Below, one piece after another: positions 1 to 26,000 of a stretch of DNA of 64,000 nt (its first letter is position 1; each line of letters starts with the position of its first letter). The DNA is from Hoplostethus atlanticus. Its lineage: Eukaryota; Chordata; Actinopteri; Trachichthyiformes; Trachichthyidae. The notes below the pieces were generated by a model. That model saw only the letters and a program-made list of their open reading frames with translations, had not been told where the DNA came from and did not search any database. Made by a program: the position numbers and the translations under genes. The stretch spans positions 3,302,501 through 3,366,500 of the forward strand of contig JAXDDX010000043.1 in assembly GCA_034670405.1 (NCBI GenBank). Reading direction: 5' to 3'.

Positions 1-1454
1 CACCAGGTCAGCTCCAACGTTTGACTATGTGTAAACGTGTGCAGGGCATGGCTGAAAAACAGCATGCATGCTCAGTCAAGCTTCCCTGAACACACAGAGC
101 CAGGGGAACCCATAGCAGCGCTCTCGTCCCATACAGCAGCAGTCATTGTACAAGTCCTCCTTCATGTATCTACACTGCATCTACCGTGCAATAATACTGC
201 AGACAATTGTTTCTTGAATGTTACACAGCGTGACAAATTGGTGGACTGTGTAACGAAACTCTGAAATAAGAACAAAACTTTTTCAGACAATTCTTCTTGA
301 AGATGGATCAAAAGTAATCCATCAAGTATGCAGTAAAACGTGGGACTGGGCTACTGAAAGTCCATGGTTTGGACCCAGGGTGTGCAGAGGAGGGTCAAAC
401 CTCTCATCTGGCCTCAGCCAAGAAAAGAGGAAGCTAGGGGTTTAGGATGTGAGATGCAGTGGCCCTCAAGTCAGCTGAAAAAGGGTGCTGCGGTCAGCTC
501 TCCTAGCTACCTCGGTTGTCGCCCACACAAGTTCACAAGACCACAGTGACCCTGAGGAGAAAAGCTGCTTTCATTTTGAGGCATTCCCCCTTTAATCCAG
601 TATTCATTCATTTTTTTCAATAATTGCCTTGATAGAGCCTATATACGCTGACCACCTGCTGTCTGACACCCATTTTGTGTGTTTCAATGCCTCTTCTAGT
701 GCAAAATAAGATCAGGATCAGGCAGGATAGCAGCTGGCGGTCAGGGTCACTCCCAGGCTGTAGGACCCCTATGATGCTACGTACAAAGCTAAACCACGTA
801 GGACAACAAGACTTGTTTTCATGCCTTCCTGTTCCCATGGCCAACATGTCAAGAGCTTTAAAAAGCTCTTGCAAAACGTCTTCATGTGGTTAGGCTAAGT
901 TTTGTCAGGCAAGGACTCCATCCATTACTTACCATCCTGCAAAAACTACCGTGATTGGTTTAAATTTTGTGTTATCAATCATTTTGTAACGGTAGGAGTC
1001 ACTTTTTACGAATGGTGGATCTCTCTCTTGAATCAAAAAATACATTCAGCTTCAAATCTGAGCCAGACTATGATTGTGGGAGGAAAATGCGAGAGAGGGG
1101 GGCTTGACTAGGACCGGCCTATGAGGAGAGGGAAACATCTAATGAATTGCCTTTCATCAGAGTACAAAAGCCAGAGTGCCTTGAGGAATGTCCCCTCTCT
1201 CTCTCTGTCGGGGACAAAGGGGGCAACCCTGCTTCATGGAGGCAGGGTGGGAGGCAGTGGCGTGGGGGAATGTACAGAGGCATTTGTTGATTTGCGTCTG
1301 TTGATCCGTCTGTTTTTTACCCGCTCCCTGTTCTCACACTAGTAGTGCATCAAGCTGGCTGTGAAAGCCAAACTACCCCCTTGAAACCAATTAAAGCCAA
1401 ATTGTTTTCAATAGGAGAGTTGGCAGAGCGCCGCCATCTAAGTATTTAAGCAGC

Positions 1455-1472
1455 GGGGGGGGGGGGGGGGGG
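1455..1472. repeat. Poly-G run (18 G)
   Basis: Uninterrupted G run in the third ankrd13c intron, close to exon 3. Its length is likely polymorphic and prone to sequencing error. Confidence 0.9.
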
Positions 1473-1522
1473 CGGGGCTTGATGCCCCGTGGTCTCAGGG
1501 CCAGTCAGTCGTGGATGCTTAC

Positions 1523-13685
<12,163 letters not shown>

Positions 13686-14008
13686 TTTCTAAACAGTTGA
13701 CGGTGAGGCAGAGGGTGCCGTCGTCGACGATGACCCTCCGGGCGAGCAGATGCAATTCGCCAGTAGTACTTCACGCAAAAACGGTAAATTGCACAACATG
13801 AAAACAACGAAGCATCCACCGAACAGACAAAAACAACAATTCAATCGGGGACGAACAAGTATCTCCCATTCGCTGATTTAAAATTAATACAAAACTGTCC
13901 GCTTTCCTCTTGTTGCCGAAACTGTCCCTAGTTGCTGCACAACACAAGCGGCTCCAGCATCATTTGACTAGTACGGAAGACTCGCCCGCCGTCTTCCGCC
14001 TTACAGTA

Positions 14009-14017
14009 TCGCGAGAG
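14009..14017. promoter_or_regulatory. TCGCGAGA-type promoter motif upstream of ankrd13c
   Basis: TCGCGAGAG lies about 325 bp upstream of the ankrd13c start codon, in a locally CpG-rich stretch (about 13920-14030). It matches 8 of the 10 bases of the TCTCGCGAGA element common in vertebrate housekeeping promoters. Seen: the motif and its position. Inferred: that the ankrd13c promoter is here. Confidence 0.4.
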
Positions 14018-15412
14018 TTCGAAAGGTTACAATCGGTCATATCACTGTAAAATAATAATAATATACAATATCATATAATAATAAATATGTGAAATAAATA
14101 ATACAACGGATATCAATTAATTCTGCGTAATTTCTGAACTATTGTTATGATTATTATTAGTGGTAATATATATATATTTCTTTTACTTTAATAATTTTTA
14201 GTAGTGAGTTCTACTTTAATGCCAGCACGCTGTTTGTCCAAATAGGTCACGTTTTATATAATGGATGCATTATTGAATGAAACGAAAATGTGACTTCTCT
14301 GAGGATGTTTGGAAACCAGTCATTTAAATTTCTACTCTCTCAGGCATTCAGTTTCCACCACATATACGAGATTCATGTTTAGTTGACTAAATGTTTGACC
14401 GATTAAAATACTACATAACACATAATTCCTCAGCCCAGATTTCTGCTCATTCACAAAGCATTTATCATTCTCTTTTATTGAACCTTGAACTATTGAACCT
14501 AGTGAAATCTTCTTACAAAAAGAAACAACACCAGCAAAAGAAGACAAACACTAGCTGATCAAAGCAGTGCTGCAGTGCTGCTTAGAATGCAGATTGCCAG
14601 GCAGTGTTATAATAGACACAGATAAAGAACAAGAAAAACAAATGACTCCCTTTTGCAGTGTCAATGTTTTAAGATTGGTTTTTTTTGCATCTTTTCAGTA
14701 AATAAAATAGTTCAGCAGACCACTTACTGACATACATCTTAAATCATGAAATCTTCTGTATTGTTGTAGTAGTGTGAATGACACAGACACAACAGAACAC
14801 AGACAATTCCTCAGCCCACAGACAGGGAATGAAGAGATGAGATTTTACCAACATGGCTGCACTATGTTACATGACGGGTGCAGTTGGACAATTGTTTCCA
14901 GCCTCAGTTGACCTTACATTAAAGTAGCCAGGACAAGATTAAAGTAATCAACTTCTTCCATCTTCAGTGTAAGAATTGACCACTATTCTTTAACAAAAGG
15001 CAGCTCTCTGCAAGTCCACAGGAATGCTTGACAGAATGATTTGATGCCATGAGAGAGAAATTACAGGAGGCAAAATGGAACAAAAACCAACATCCATGGA
15101 AACTGAAAGGTCATGTTCATTTTTGAATTTTCCAAATACACGGAGTAGACAAAACATTGCTGTTCTTTCTATGAAACAGGCTGACCAGGTGAATCCAGGT
15201 AAAAGCTGTGTTTCCTTACTGATTCATCTATTAAATCCACGTCGGTCATGATGGACAGATGAGGAGATGTTAAAGAGAGTGTTTAGTCCTCTTGACAATC
15301 ATGGACATGGATTGTGCAGAATTAGGTGCAACTCAAGAGCAGAAAGGAATTCCTAATATTTTGAACACTGAGTGTATATAAGCATAGAACCTCCTAACTA
15401 CAGGACCACACA

Positions 15413-15560
15413 TATCTTACATTTAGCTGATGTTCTTACCCAGAGAGACTTATATAAGTGAGCAGGGAGGTGAGGGGGGTGATTGAGGCATTCAGTCTCG
15501 CTCAAGGACGCTCAAGGACAGGACTGAAAGGATGGACTCATTTGCACTTGCAGGGATCAA
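15413..15560 (-). repeat. SINE/LINE tail remnant
   Basis: TTACATTTAGCTGATGTTCT then AGAGAGACTTATATAAGTG matches the decayed tail shared with the SINEs near 27.3 and 28.0 kb (TTTAGCAGACGCTTTTATCC type). Confidence 0.5.
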
Positions 15561-15989
15561 ACCTGTGAAGTTACAGTTACAGGACAGTGTCCAACCACCA
15601 TAATAATTTCAGAGTTACAAAGTGCTTCACAGGAGTACAAAAAAAGAGCCGAGATAGGAATAAAAAGATAAAACAAAAATAGATACAAAAATACAAAGCA
15701 TTCTAGCACAGAAGGATATATCAAACAATCAAAATATAAGAAAATAGCAATTGAAAGCTGGACAGTGGAGACACAAGGTGAAGGCAATAAAAAAATAGAT
15801 GGGTTCAACATATTGGGTTGAAATCAAGCAAAACGAGATAAACTGGAAGCCAATAATAATAACTTCAGACTTTCCTGCATTAAATTGTAAAAAAAAAATT
15901 CTAAATTCTAAATAATATCCCTAAGATATTCTTGGAGAGTGTGCAATTGATTTTATGTTGTTTTGGTTGGAGGAGAGAAGCATCTACAG

Positions 15990-16181
15990 CAGTGGTGATC
16001 AAATCCGGGCCTCGGGGTCCTGACTACTGCTGGTTTTCTATTCTGCCAGGTAGTTTCCATTCTAGCTGTCTAATCAGGGATTGATTAAGACCTGGGATGC
16101 CAGGTGAATGCAATTAGCTTCCTGGTAGGAGAGAAAACTAGCAGCACTCAGGACCCCGAGGCCCGGATTTGAGGAACTCTG
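15990..16181. mobile_element. hAT-like MITE, copy 2 (192 bp)
   Basis: Terminal inverted repeats run from CAGTGGTGATCAAATCCGGG at the left to CCCGGATTTGAGGAACTCTG at the right. Perfect 8-bp target duplication ATCTACAG on both sides (15982-15989, 16182-16189). Lies in the ankrd13c-cth spacer. Confidence 0.9.
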
Positions 16182-16841
16182 ATCTACAGGAAGCGTGGAG
16201 TGGACAGTAACAGATACCGACAGGTTCCGGTCACAGGACGCTTACGCCCCCTATGGCTCAAGAAGGGAACTGTTGCAAGACGTTATGAAGAAAAGAGGTC
16301 TTGATTGTGTTCGCCTTGGGAACAGACCTGTGACAATGTGTGTCCTTGTTGGGTGAATAACAACAACAACCAAGCCGTGAAAGTACATTCAAATATGTTG
16401 TCAAGGGTTACGCGCTGATTTCAATTTGCAAGAGCGACCGATGAGGAAATAGTAGTCTTTATCAACTGAATTGGGAACCGAAACAGGGCGCGCTAACTGC
16501 CTCTCACTCCTCCCTCTGACTGGAAGTCCGAATAAGGAGATTTTGCTTCGTTTATTCTAAATTTAAACCGGTTTGGCTGCACTCGTGCCTTTTAAGAGTG
16601 TTTGTATATAATTATTTTACTTTGCTCTCTCTCTTTTATGTGACATGGACAGCTATGATTGTCGTGTTGCTGCTTTCTCGACCAGGTCTCCCTTAAAATA
16701 AAAAAAAGGATTATTCTGATATTTATCTCAGTGGGACTAACCTGGTTAAATAACGCGTCCATCAAATAAAATAAAATTAAAAGAAACAAAAGAAAAGTTA
16801 AACAACCATAAGTGACCGCCCTGACTCAAATCCTACGACAC

Positions 16842-16850
16842 ATTGCATCA
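16842..16850. promoter_or_regulatory. C/EBP-ATF response element (CARE/AARE) upstream of cth
   Basis: ATTGCATCA is the reverse complement of TGATGCAAT, the ATF4-C/EBP composite site known from the CHOP promoter. It lies about 218 bp before the cth start codon. CTH is an established ATF4 target in mammals, so location and gene agree. A 9-bp match can arise by chance. Confidence 0.55.
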
Positions 16851-16892
16851 GTGCCGATTACACGCGGAAGCAATAAAAAAATGTAAGCAAGG

Positions 16893-16900
16893 GTCACGTG
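16893..16900. promoter_or_regulatory. E-box in cth upstream region
   Basis: GTCACGTG contains the palindromic CACGTG E-box bound by USF, MYC/MAX and TFEB/TFE3 factors. It is about 168 bp before the cth start. Two CCAAT boxes follow, at 16924-16928 (forward) and 16953-16957 (inverted, ATTGG), a normal arrangement for a TATA-less vertebrate promoter. Confidence 0.4.
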
Positions 16901-17067
16901 CTTCTAGACGCCCCAACAGAACCACCAATCAACTGCCTGAAGACGAGCGCTGATTGGACGAGAGAGGACTGGCATAGCGCACCTCTCTGTTAAATGACTC
17001 GCTCCGACCATTTGACGTACACGTCCTGTTCTCTCTGGCTACCTGGGTTGAATTTTTTGAGAAACAC

Positions 17068-20000
17068 ATGGCTTCACCGCACAAACAACCCGAGCAGAAC
17101 GACGTGTTCGCCGGTTTTCGGACGGCTTACAAGTCATTTGCAACAGAGGCGATTCACGTTGGTCAGGAGCCGGAGCAGTGGAAATGTATGGCGGTAGTGC
17201 CGCCGATTTCCTTGTCTACAACGTTCAAGCAGTACGCACCTGGAAACCACGCTGTAAGTAGCAGCATCTGTCCACCTGTTGTTTTAGGGGGCGTTAAGTG
17301 GCCTCAGTAGCCGACAAGGCACATGTGGTGGACCCCTCTTGTGTGCAGATCGGGTATTGTACTCAGCTGAACAGCCACTGGGGGGTTTTAATTGTAATTG
17401 TCTCTTCTGGAAGCGTAATAATGCACCGATATGTTTGATTAACCCCGAACAGCGCCTTTCTATACAGACAACAGCTCTTTAGTGACCGTATGACATTTCT
17501 CTGGCCGTTGGAACATACTGCGTTATACAGTGATTGGTCTAGTAACGTCACTAGTGGTTTACTAATATGTAGTTGTTGTTTTTTCTGTAGGGATTTGAAT
17601 ACAGTCGGAGTGGAAACCCCACAAGGAATTGTCTAGAGAAGGCTGTGGCAGCTCTGGATGGGGCGAAACACTGTAAGTTAACCCGTTCGTCCCCAAATTA
17701 TTGCATCAGTTATCTCCCCAATACTTTGAGAAGCAGGAAGTAATAACACTATACAACCACTCAACATGGACAATTACGATATTAGACTGTAGAATGGAAG
17801 TGATGTTTTTTTAAAGTCAGGCGTTTGAACCAGTTCTCTGTTTAGACAAAACACTTTACCTTAACTAACTGTTTTCCCTGGCAGGCTTTGCGCTAGCCTC
17901 AGGGCTCGCAGCAACAATGACTATCACTCACATGCTCAAGGCTGGAGACGGGATTGTCTGCATGGATGATGTGTATGGCGGTAAGAGATGACTCCCCGTA
18001 AAGAGACTAATAATAATAATAACAATAATAATTATTGAGATGCCCACCATTTAAAAAAAAACTGACACTGATGAATGATTGCTGGCATGAAAGTAAAGCA
18101 CATTGTGTTTTTAGGACCGAATCATCTGTTTTTGAAGTATTGCGCTGATACATTTCAGAGCTTTTTATATATTTATATACCACCGGTCAACAGTTTTAGA
18201 ACACCCCCATTTTTGCAGTTTTTATTGAAATTTAAGCAATTCAAGTCTAGTGAATAACCTGAAATGGTACAAATGTAAGCTTGGAGAGTCAGCCATTGCT
18301 AAGATGGCAAGATAAGAAGAGGTTTGCCTAGGCCATGAAGCACCGTCAGTGGCCTACTGAAGACTGGAAGAAGGTCTTATGGACTGATGACTCAAAATTG
18401 GAAAAATGGGGGTGTTCTAAAACTTTTGACTGGTAGTGTGTTTATAGTCTGGAAGCAAAACCCTTGAGTTGTATGCTGTTTATCACTAGGCACAAACCGC
18501 TACTTCCAAAGGATCGCTGCTGATCTAGGTCTGGATGTTAGTTTTGCTGATTGTACCAAGCCGGAGCTGCTCCAGGCTGCTATCAAGCCAAATACCAAGG
18601 TAAGAACAGGGAAAAACAAGACAGTGCTGTGTGTTTGCCTGCAAATTTTCTGTTTGTCATCAATGCCACTTTTGTAGCCAGGCCTCTCTGCAGAAATAGT
18701 TTAAATCTTAAGGTGACTACATGGCTAATAAAGGTTTAACAAAAAATACCAAGTCTTAAAAGTGGCCCTCTTCCACTTTCTCCACGTCTACAAACTTTGG
18801 TATGATTCATACTTCAGTTTTCTTTGCTAACTGATGCAAGAATGGCCCTGTCATTGTGAATCAGCACTCTCATGATGTTTTTTGTGGTTCATGTTAAGTG
18901 CACTCCTTGACTCAGCACAGACTAGAGACTAACTTGGGCTGAAGAAAACCAGTAATACCACCTGTTGTGTCATCCGCAATTGACACATCCCAAATGTTGC
19001 TCTGAGTTAAATATTGGCAGCCCTAAGCCTTTTGGGCACTGAGCTAATGTTGCACAACCCAAAGATAAAAGCCATTCGCCCTCCTGAACAGAGTTGTAGT
19101 TCAATATGCTCTACTTTTTCCCTTGTAGCTGGTGTGGATTGAGACCCCCACCAACCCCACCATGAAAGTTGTAGACATCAAGACCTGTGCTGACATCGTC
19201 CACGAACACAACAAGGACATAGTGGTAGTAGTGGACAACACCTTCATGTCGGCCTATTTCCAGGTGAGTGTGTATGTACATGTAGTGCATGCTCTCTTGA
19301 CTCTAAAACACCACTTCAATGATTTCCAATGCTCACATTTCCGTTAATGTAGAAATACTTTGAGTCCATGTTAAACCCATGTTTACTGCTGTTTGCCTTG
19401 GGTCCTGTAGCGCCCCCTGGCTTTAGGAGCGGACATCTGCATGTATTCAGCCACCAAGTACATGAACGGTAGGTACACGTAGACCCATTTCCCAACATTA
19501 TGTTTGATTTGGACTTGATAAAATATCAACCATGGTAGCAGTCGTTAGGTATACAAACAGATTTTTCGGACAAATTTGGACTTCCTTAGATGTCAACCTT
19601 CTTCCTCATTTAATTGGCAGGTCACAGTGATGTGGTCATGGGCCTGGTCTCAGTGAATCGGGAGGATCTGTTTACGCGACTGAAATTTCTACAGAATGGT
19701 GAGTAGGAAGGGAGGACAAATTCAACATCAGCTAGCTTTGATGTTCAACAAAGGTCTTCTTTGGTCCATGAAAACGAATGCATTTTTACAGAAACTCTTC
19801 ACTTTTTTTTTTACACGACGAAGAGCCAATGGATCTTAAGTACCTTTCCAAAATGGCCACTTAAGTCAAAATGGCAACCCTGGTGGATTTAGTCCAATCA
19901 GAATATAGGTCAGTGTCTTGGATAAAACAAGACCTTACATTAACTCATATTAAAATCCAGGCCGGTAGGTAAGCGTTTGTCGGATGGTTGAAATGTCAAT

Positions 20001-23000
20001 TGGGTCAAGTGCCGAGTTTCTAGAAATCCAGTGCATGGCTCCTGTGTCAGACATTCCCTTATGTCTTGCTCTGCTACACTTATTCAGCGAAGTGGCTATT
20101 TTCTTCTGACCTACATTCGCTCATCAAACATCCAAAACACGCTCCTGAGGCCAAGCTTCTGCACCCAGCTATAAACCCTCTCAGAAAGGACTCTTTGTCT
20201 ATGTTTGCCAGTGTTAACACGCCTGATCCGAAGTTTTGTGAGGCTTTGTAACCCTTCTTCATGTGATCTTTCCCCCGGTTCAGCCCTGGGTGCAGTGCCG
20301 TCTCCCTTCGACTGCTTCCTGTGCAACCGCGGACTGAAGACGCTACACCTGAGGATGGAGCAGCACTTCAAGAACGCCATGGCCGCCGCCAAGTTCCTGG
20401 AGGCAGACCCCAGGGTGGACCGTGTCATCTTCCCAGGTGACCTCCCAGGGCTGGAGCGTAGCGTTGTGAACATGACAAGTGCTATTCATTACTCTTATTA
20501 CAGCTTATTGTTACTCTGATAGAAGCCTATTACTATAGCCAAAACTATAAAAGACTTATTTTGTGTGTGTGTATATAGTGATACAAACTGGTGTATCATA
20601 CACTGTGTGGAGCAATGAAATGTCCTACAAACAAAAGGGCACCTGAAGTTACTAGTTTCATGGAATGTCTCATTTCTTTTGGTCATCCTGTGGTGAAATG
20701 TTGTACGACTCCCTCAGGACACATACACAATGGACAAGTACAGATGGCAGTAACATGAGACGACACTGAACAAAATGTTTAAGATACATAACCGTGACAA
20801 AGCATATTTTACGCAAACATCCTGCGAGGTTACAGATTTTGGGGGGGGTTTGGGGGCAGAGTCTAAACAAAATCCAATCGCAGGCCTTTAGCTAAGCATG
20901 GTGGACTTGTCTGCGCTCTTTGCTGTAATTTAGCATTAGAACACATGAAGAAATGGCTGAATATGAACAACAGACTGGTTTTCCCTCACTTCATTTTGAT
21001 ATGCTAGGCTTTCCAAGCACAAGCAACTGCTGGCTATCAGATGTCAAAATCAATCACCCTTAAAACCTTGGATTTGGTGCGTACCCGAGCCGTGACTGGC
21101 ATCACTCTCACCTGCCCAGAACTGAAGGAGTTTAGACTCTAGAGCAGGGGTGTCCGATCGTGTGCCGTATAGGGCAGAGTGTATGCAGGCTTTTGTTCCA
21201 ACCGAACAATACACCAGGTGCTTCGACTGGTTGTCACACCCTCAACCAGAGAGGAGGGACTAATCCGTGAAACCACCTGGTGTAGTCTTTGGTTGGAATG
21301 AAAACCTGCATGGCACATGGTTCGACACCCCTGCTCTAGAGTTTGAATTACCACTCCAACATGCAAAGACATGCCGATAAAACCGAATGTTTACCACATG
21401 AATCAACCAAATAAACAATGTGTTAGAACCTGCACAAACTCTTAAAATGCTCTTCCACTGCCACCAACATCACCTGCATCTCCAATTACCGCGCCATTCT
21501 CTTCTTAGTTGAATTTGCTGGCAATTATAGGCTTTCCTAGTTGACAGACTGGTTCTTGACTGGTTCCCCCCCCCCCCCCCCCCCCCCCGATGTAGGCCTG
21601 CCCTCTCATCCCCAACATGAGCTGATGAAGAGACAGTGTACCGGATGCCCAGGGATGATTACCTTTTACATCAAGGGAAAGCTGGAGCACGCCACCACCT
21701 TCCTCTCCAGCCTCAAGGTGATTTCACAGTTGAGGCTTTATTTGGACTGAACTGAACCTGTTAAGCAGAAGTCAGGGTCAGTAGTGGCTAATCCTAAAGT
21801 CTTCCTTTTTAAAACAGCCATGGTTTACTGTAAGAGAGACCTTTCTGTCAGTATGTCTGAATTAAACTGAATATTATAGTAGTTGGTTACTTCTCATCCA
21901 GCCTATGCTTTGATTTTCGATTCCATCTTAGAGTTAAACAGGACACAAGTAGTAAGCATATTATGTCCAAATCACCTCATGCTCCCTGTTGTCTTTTGAT
22001 TTCAGTTGTTTGCAGTCGCTGAGAGCCTTGGAGGTTATGAAAGTTTAGCAGAACATCCGTAAGCATATCGGGAGGGGAGGGAGGGGGGGGGGGGCATACT
22101 ACTGAAAACAAATTCCTATTAGTACAGTGTCAATTTTTCCATATAATTTATCCAAAAGTATTTAAAAGCTTAGTTTTCGTATTTATTGTAATTGTACAGA
22201 ATATTTTATTTGTAAAAATAAAACTTTTCTAAACAAAGTTCTATAGTGAAAACTAACAAATTAAACAATACTTTAAGTATACAGTGTATTTCAGCCTGTC
22301 TCCGCCCAGCAGATGGTTTTGAAAAATGACAATTTTGAGTGTTGGGGGAGAGAAGAACGTATTGGAGATTAGCCTGCTAGCTAGCTAAAATGACACAATG
22401 GACTGATGTTGAGTCTCAGAGGATTTGGGGGAGGATTTCGCTCAATTTCTTCACCATCTCCACTGGGGGGGGGCATCGGCATTATTTCAAATTTCTTCCC
22501 ACTCAATTCATACTAGCCCTGAATTATTCTGTATTGCACTGCCTACTTTTGTACTTCAGGGCAATAATGACCCATGCGTCGGTGCCAGAAAACGAGAGGG
22601 TTGTCCTGGGGATCAGTGACACGCTCGTCCGACTCTCTGTGGGCCTGGAGGATGAGGCAGACATCATTGAGGACCTGAAGCAAGCACTGAATGCTGCTGT
22701 AAGTAGTACCAGTTTGTTTCTTCACAACTTTTCTCACTAATGTATATTCTCGCTCGCTTGCATCACGACCTATTGCATATGCCAACAGGGGAGATGCAAC
22801 AGTATATGGTTTGCAACTCCCTCTACTCAGGATGCACATGATGTCTCTAAAGCGCTCTGCTGCCCATCTGTACCAAATGGAAATGAAATGCTGAGACCAG
22901 TATCTGTAATACCAGGCGTCCGGCATCTCTGATGGGTGAAGCGTTTAATTGGATGGGGCGGCAGGTCAGATCAGGGCATAAGGTTTTCCGGTAATCAGAA

Positions 23001-26000
23001 ACGTGGACGACGATCATTTGGAACTCCCAAAAGGCTAACTACCGGGGTTTTAGGATTTTATAGCTGTAGATGCACATTCTGGGCCGCGGCATTGAGCCCT
23101 TTTCTCTGCAGTATAATAAGTATAATACGTTTTTTTTTCTTTTATTACTCACCAATTAGTGCATTCATAAACAGACAATATGGATGTACTAAAGCAACAA
23201 CAAATGATACCGACTTACAAGACACAAAGACAAGTAATGGGGGGGCAGAATGTGTTATGGGAAAATAAAAATGTACTTTTTTTTTTTAACTTTTTTTTTC
23301 CCAATTCTTTATTTATAGGATAGTTGAGAACATTACAGAGTTGCTTTCCCTTGCAGTTAGAGTATCAAATATACAACAAATGCACAGCATGACTTGATAC
23401 CCTTCCCTTCTCATTATCCTTTTTCTTAAACAATATGCATCCTATAAAATTTTAATAACTATTTACATTCTGAAAAAAGGGATGTAGCAGAAATATACAT
23501 TGGTATGTTGGGAGACAATCCAATAAGTTATCTAGATTGGTTAGGAGACCAAGCCACCTTTTCCTTAGACAGTAGAGCTGTGTATCAGATTATAAAAAAT
23601 CACAAAAAACCACCACAACAAAATCTATCAATTTGTTAACTCCACGAAGTCTGGCCGTGACTGTTGTACATAAGAGACCCATTTTGACCATAACTTAATA
23701 AATCTGTTCATTTGTAGGCGAAGTGAAAAAGTAATTTTTTCCATTATGTATACTTCATTAACTATATCTATCCATTCCTCTATTGTGGGGGAGTCAGGAA
23801 GCAGCCAGCGCCTAGTGATGTTTTTTTTTTTTTTTTAACAAACAGATATCAGAACGCCAAATAAATATTCGTTGAAGTGCCCTCGGTGAAAGTCAGCTTT
23901 CCCTAAAATAAGAATGCAGAACTGGAAAGGTATTTTCACATTAAATATGCCTTCCAATGTTTTGTGTATCTCTAACCAGAAATGTCTTAGTACTGGACAT
24001 TCCCAGAATATATGCCAGTGATTTGCATCCTGGCTCCCACACAGTCTCCAGCACCTTGAATCCTCTCCTGTAGTGTGTGTGCTTTCTGCTTTGGGGTAAT
24101 AAAAAATCTAATTAGACACTTCCATCCAAATTCTCTCCATGTATGCGAATTGGTGCATTTCCATTGAAAGATGCAATAGTTGTACCATTCCTCCTTCGAA
24201 ATCTCCAAGTTACCTTCATTTTCCCATTTATTTTTAACATACTCTGTGGAATGAGATTTTTTTTTTTTGTCATGAAGCCCTTATACAGTCTAGATATAAT
24301 ACCTCTGTTTAACTTTGATAGATAGGCTCCTAAAATTTATTTCAGCACTGGGTCATCCATATCTAGTGGGTATTCTTTAATAACTTGGTCAAAATAATGA
24401 CGTAATTGTAGATACCTATAAAAGTCTTGTTTTTCCAGAGCATATTTTTCTTTTAAAGTTTGGAAATCCTTTAATTGTCCCTTATCTGTTATTGAGTAAA
24501 ATGTTGTTATTCCTTTGGCTATCCAGTTTTTAAATGTAGAGTCCAAAATCTGGGTCATAGGCGCACCATCTAAGTTTTCTTAGTTTATCTAGTAATTTAT
24601 ATTCCTCCCTAACAGAGTTCCAGACTAAGTGTGTTTTTAATATGTATGCAGACGTATAGTCACAGCCAGTGGAAAACTACTGAGCTAAGAGGAATGTGTG
24701 TGTTCATTACCTCTTGACCTGGCGGAAAGTTTGACCTGGGAAATGAGCAGGTATTGGGGTCAAGGAAGGTCAAGTCGTAAAGAGTTGGAGCAGAACGTTT
24801 CTATTACGATGGGATATAACCCCTTTACGGCCAGGTGATTGTGTATGGCCTTGTTTAGTTTAATAAGTTTAGTTGTACAGGGACAATGCACATCAATTAA
24901 CATTTCTGTATATGTGCCAGTTTTAGCTGGGTAGCTAGTTTTCAACTGTAGTCCCTGGGCAAGGTGTTGATTGCCGAATAAAAGCACAATGGAAACAAGC
25001 AATTAGTACCGGTAAGTATAACAATGGTACATACAACACGGTAAAAGCACATTGAACACATTACTATACAAAGTTATGGTTCATGCAGACAGACAAACAG
25101 TGCAGCTATGCAGACAGAAAATGCAGCCATATACAATACAGCCATACAACCTCTTGAGAGGAGAGGAGAAAAACAAAAAACGTCAAAAACAAACAATTAA
25201 GCAATATGCAGGCAGGCAAAGAAGGGCTAATGGTTATGGTTACAGACCTGATTATCTATTAACCATATTTTCAGAGTGTGTTTGAAGGTTTTGTATGTTT
25301 GAATATTACGAATGTGTAAAGGTATGGAGTTCCAAAACTGGGCAGCTCTCATCGAGAAGGCTGACTGGCCAAAGGAACTTTTCCTCAGCGGGACAATAAG
25401 ATCGCCTGTTGCAACAGATCTGGTGAATCTGCTGCTCAGTGTGAAAAAATCGCTAAGTCGGGGTGGGGCAAGACCATGGAGGATCTTAGACCAAACTAGC
25501 ATCGCTGAACATCGTCAACGTTATCGATGACGTATCAGGGTCTTGAAGGGTTGTCCCATTTCATAGGGAGAGATTTCAACCACTACCCCTTGTAACTCTG
25601 TTCCGAGGGCCAAGCCGAAGGGCGAGGGAGCCCTCGAAAACGAGCCGTAGGGGTGAAAATGAGAAATGGGATTCGACTTAAATGTAGAAGAGACTTTGGC
25701 ATTGTTTCATGAACTGGGTGAAGGGGAATCTGTTGGTGGACGTTGCAGTACGTGTTTCCCAGTGGACCTTTGAGGGAGTAACACAGGGGTCGGAGTCCAG
25801 TCGAAGACTGTCGCGTGAGTGATACAGTTGTACTGTCTGAGATATGTTTGATATCAGTCAGGTGTTTGAAGATACGTCGTTGTTTGTACTTATTGATATA
25901 ATTAAACACTTATTGAAACAGTGGAGACGTCTCAGACTTGAGCGATGTGGACTGGAGCGAGGAGGAGTGTTCGTCCAGTCGAAGTGCAATTGACTTAAAT

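Larger units (their letters stand above)
13686..17067. other. Divergent spacer between ankrd13c and cth
   Basis: No coding exon is recognised here. The left end is the CpG-rich ankrd13c promoter, followed by AT-rich sequence. It contains a SINE-tail remnant near 15413 and an hAT-like MITE at 15990-16181. The last 250 bp carry the cth promoter motifs. Short open frames in the middle show no family similarity I recognise. Confidence 0.6.

Noticed and set aside
20111-20473. 120-aa minus-strand open frame
   Set aside because: Overlaps cth exon 8 in antisense and adjoining intron; no family similarity.
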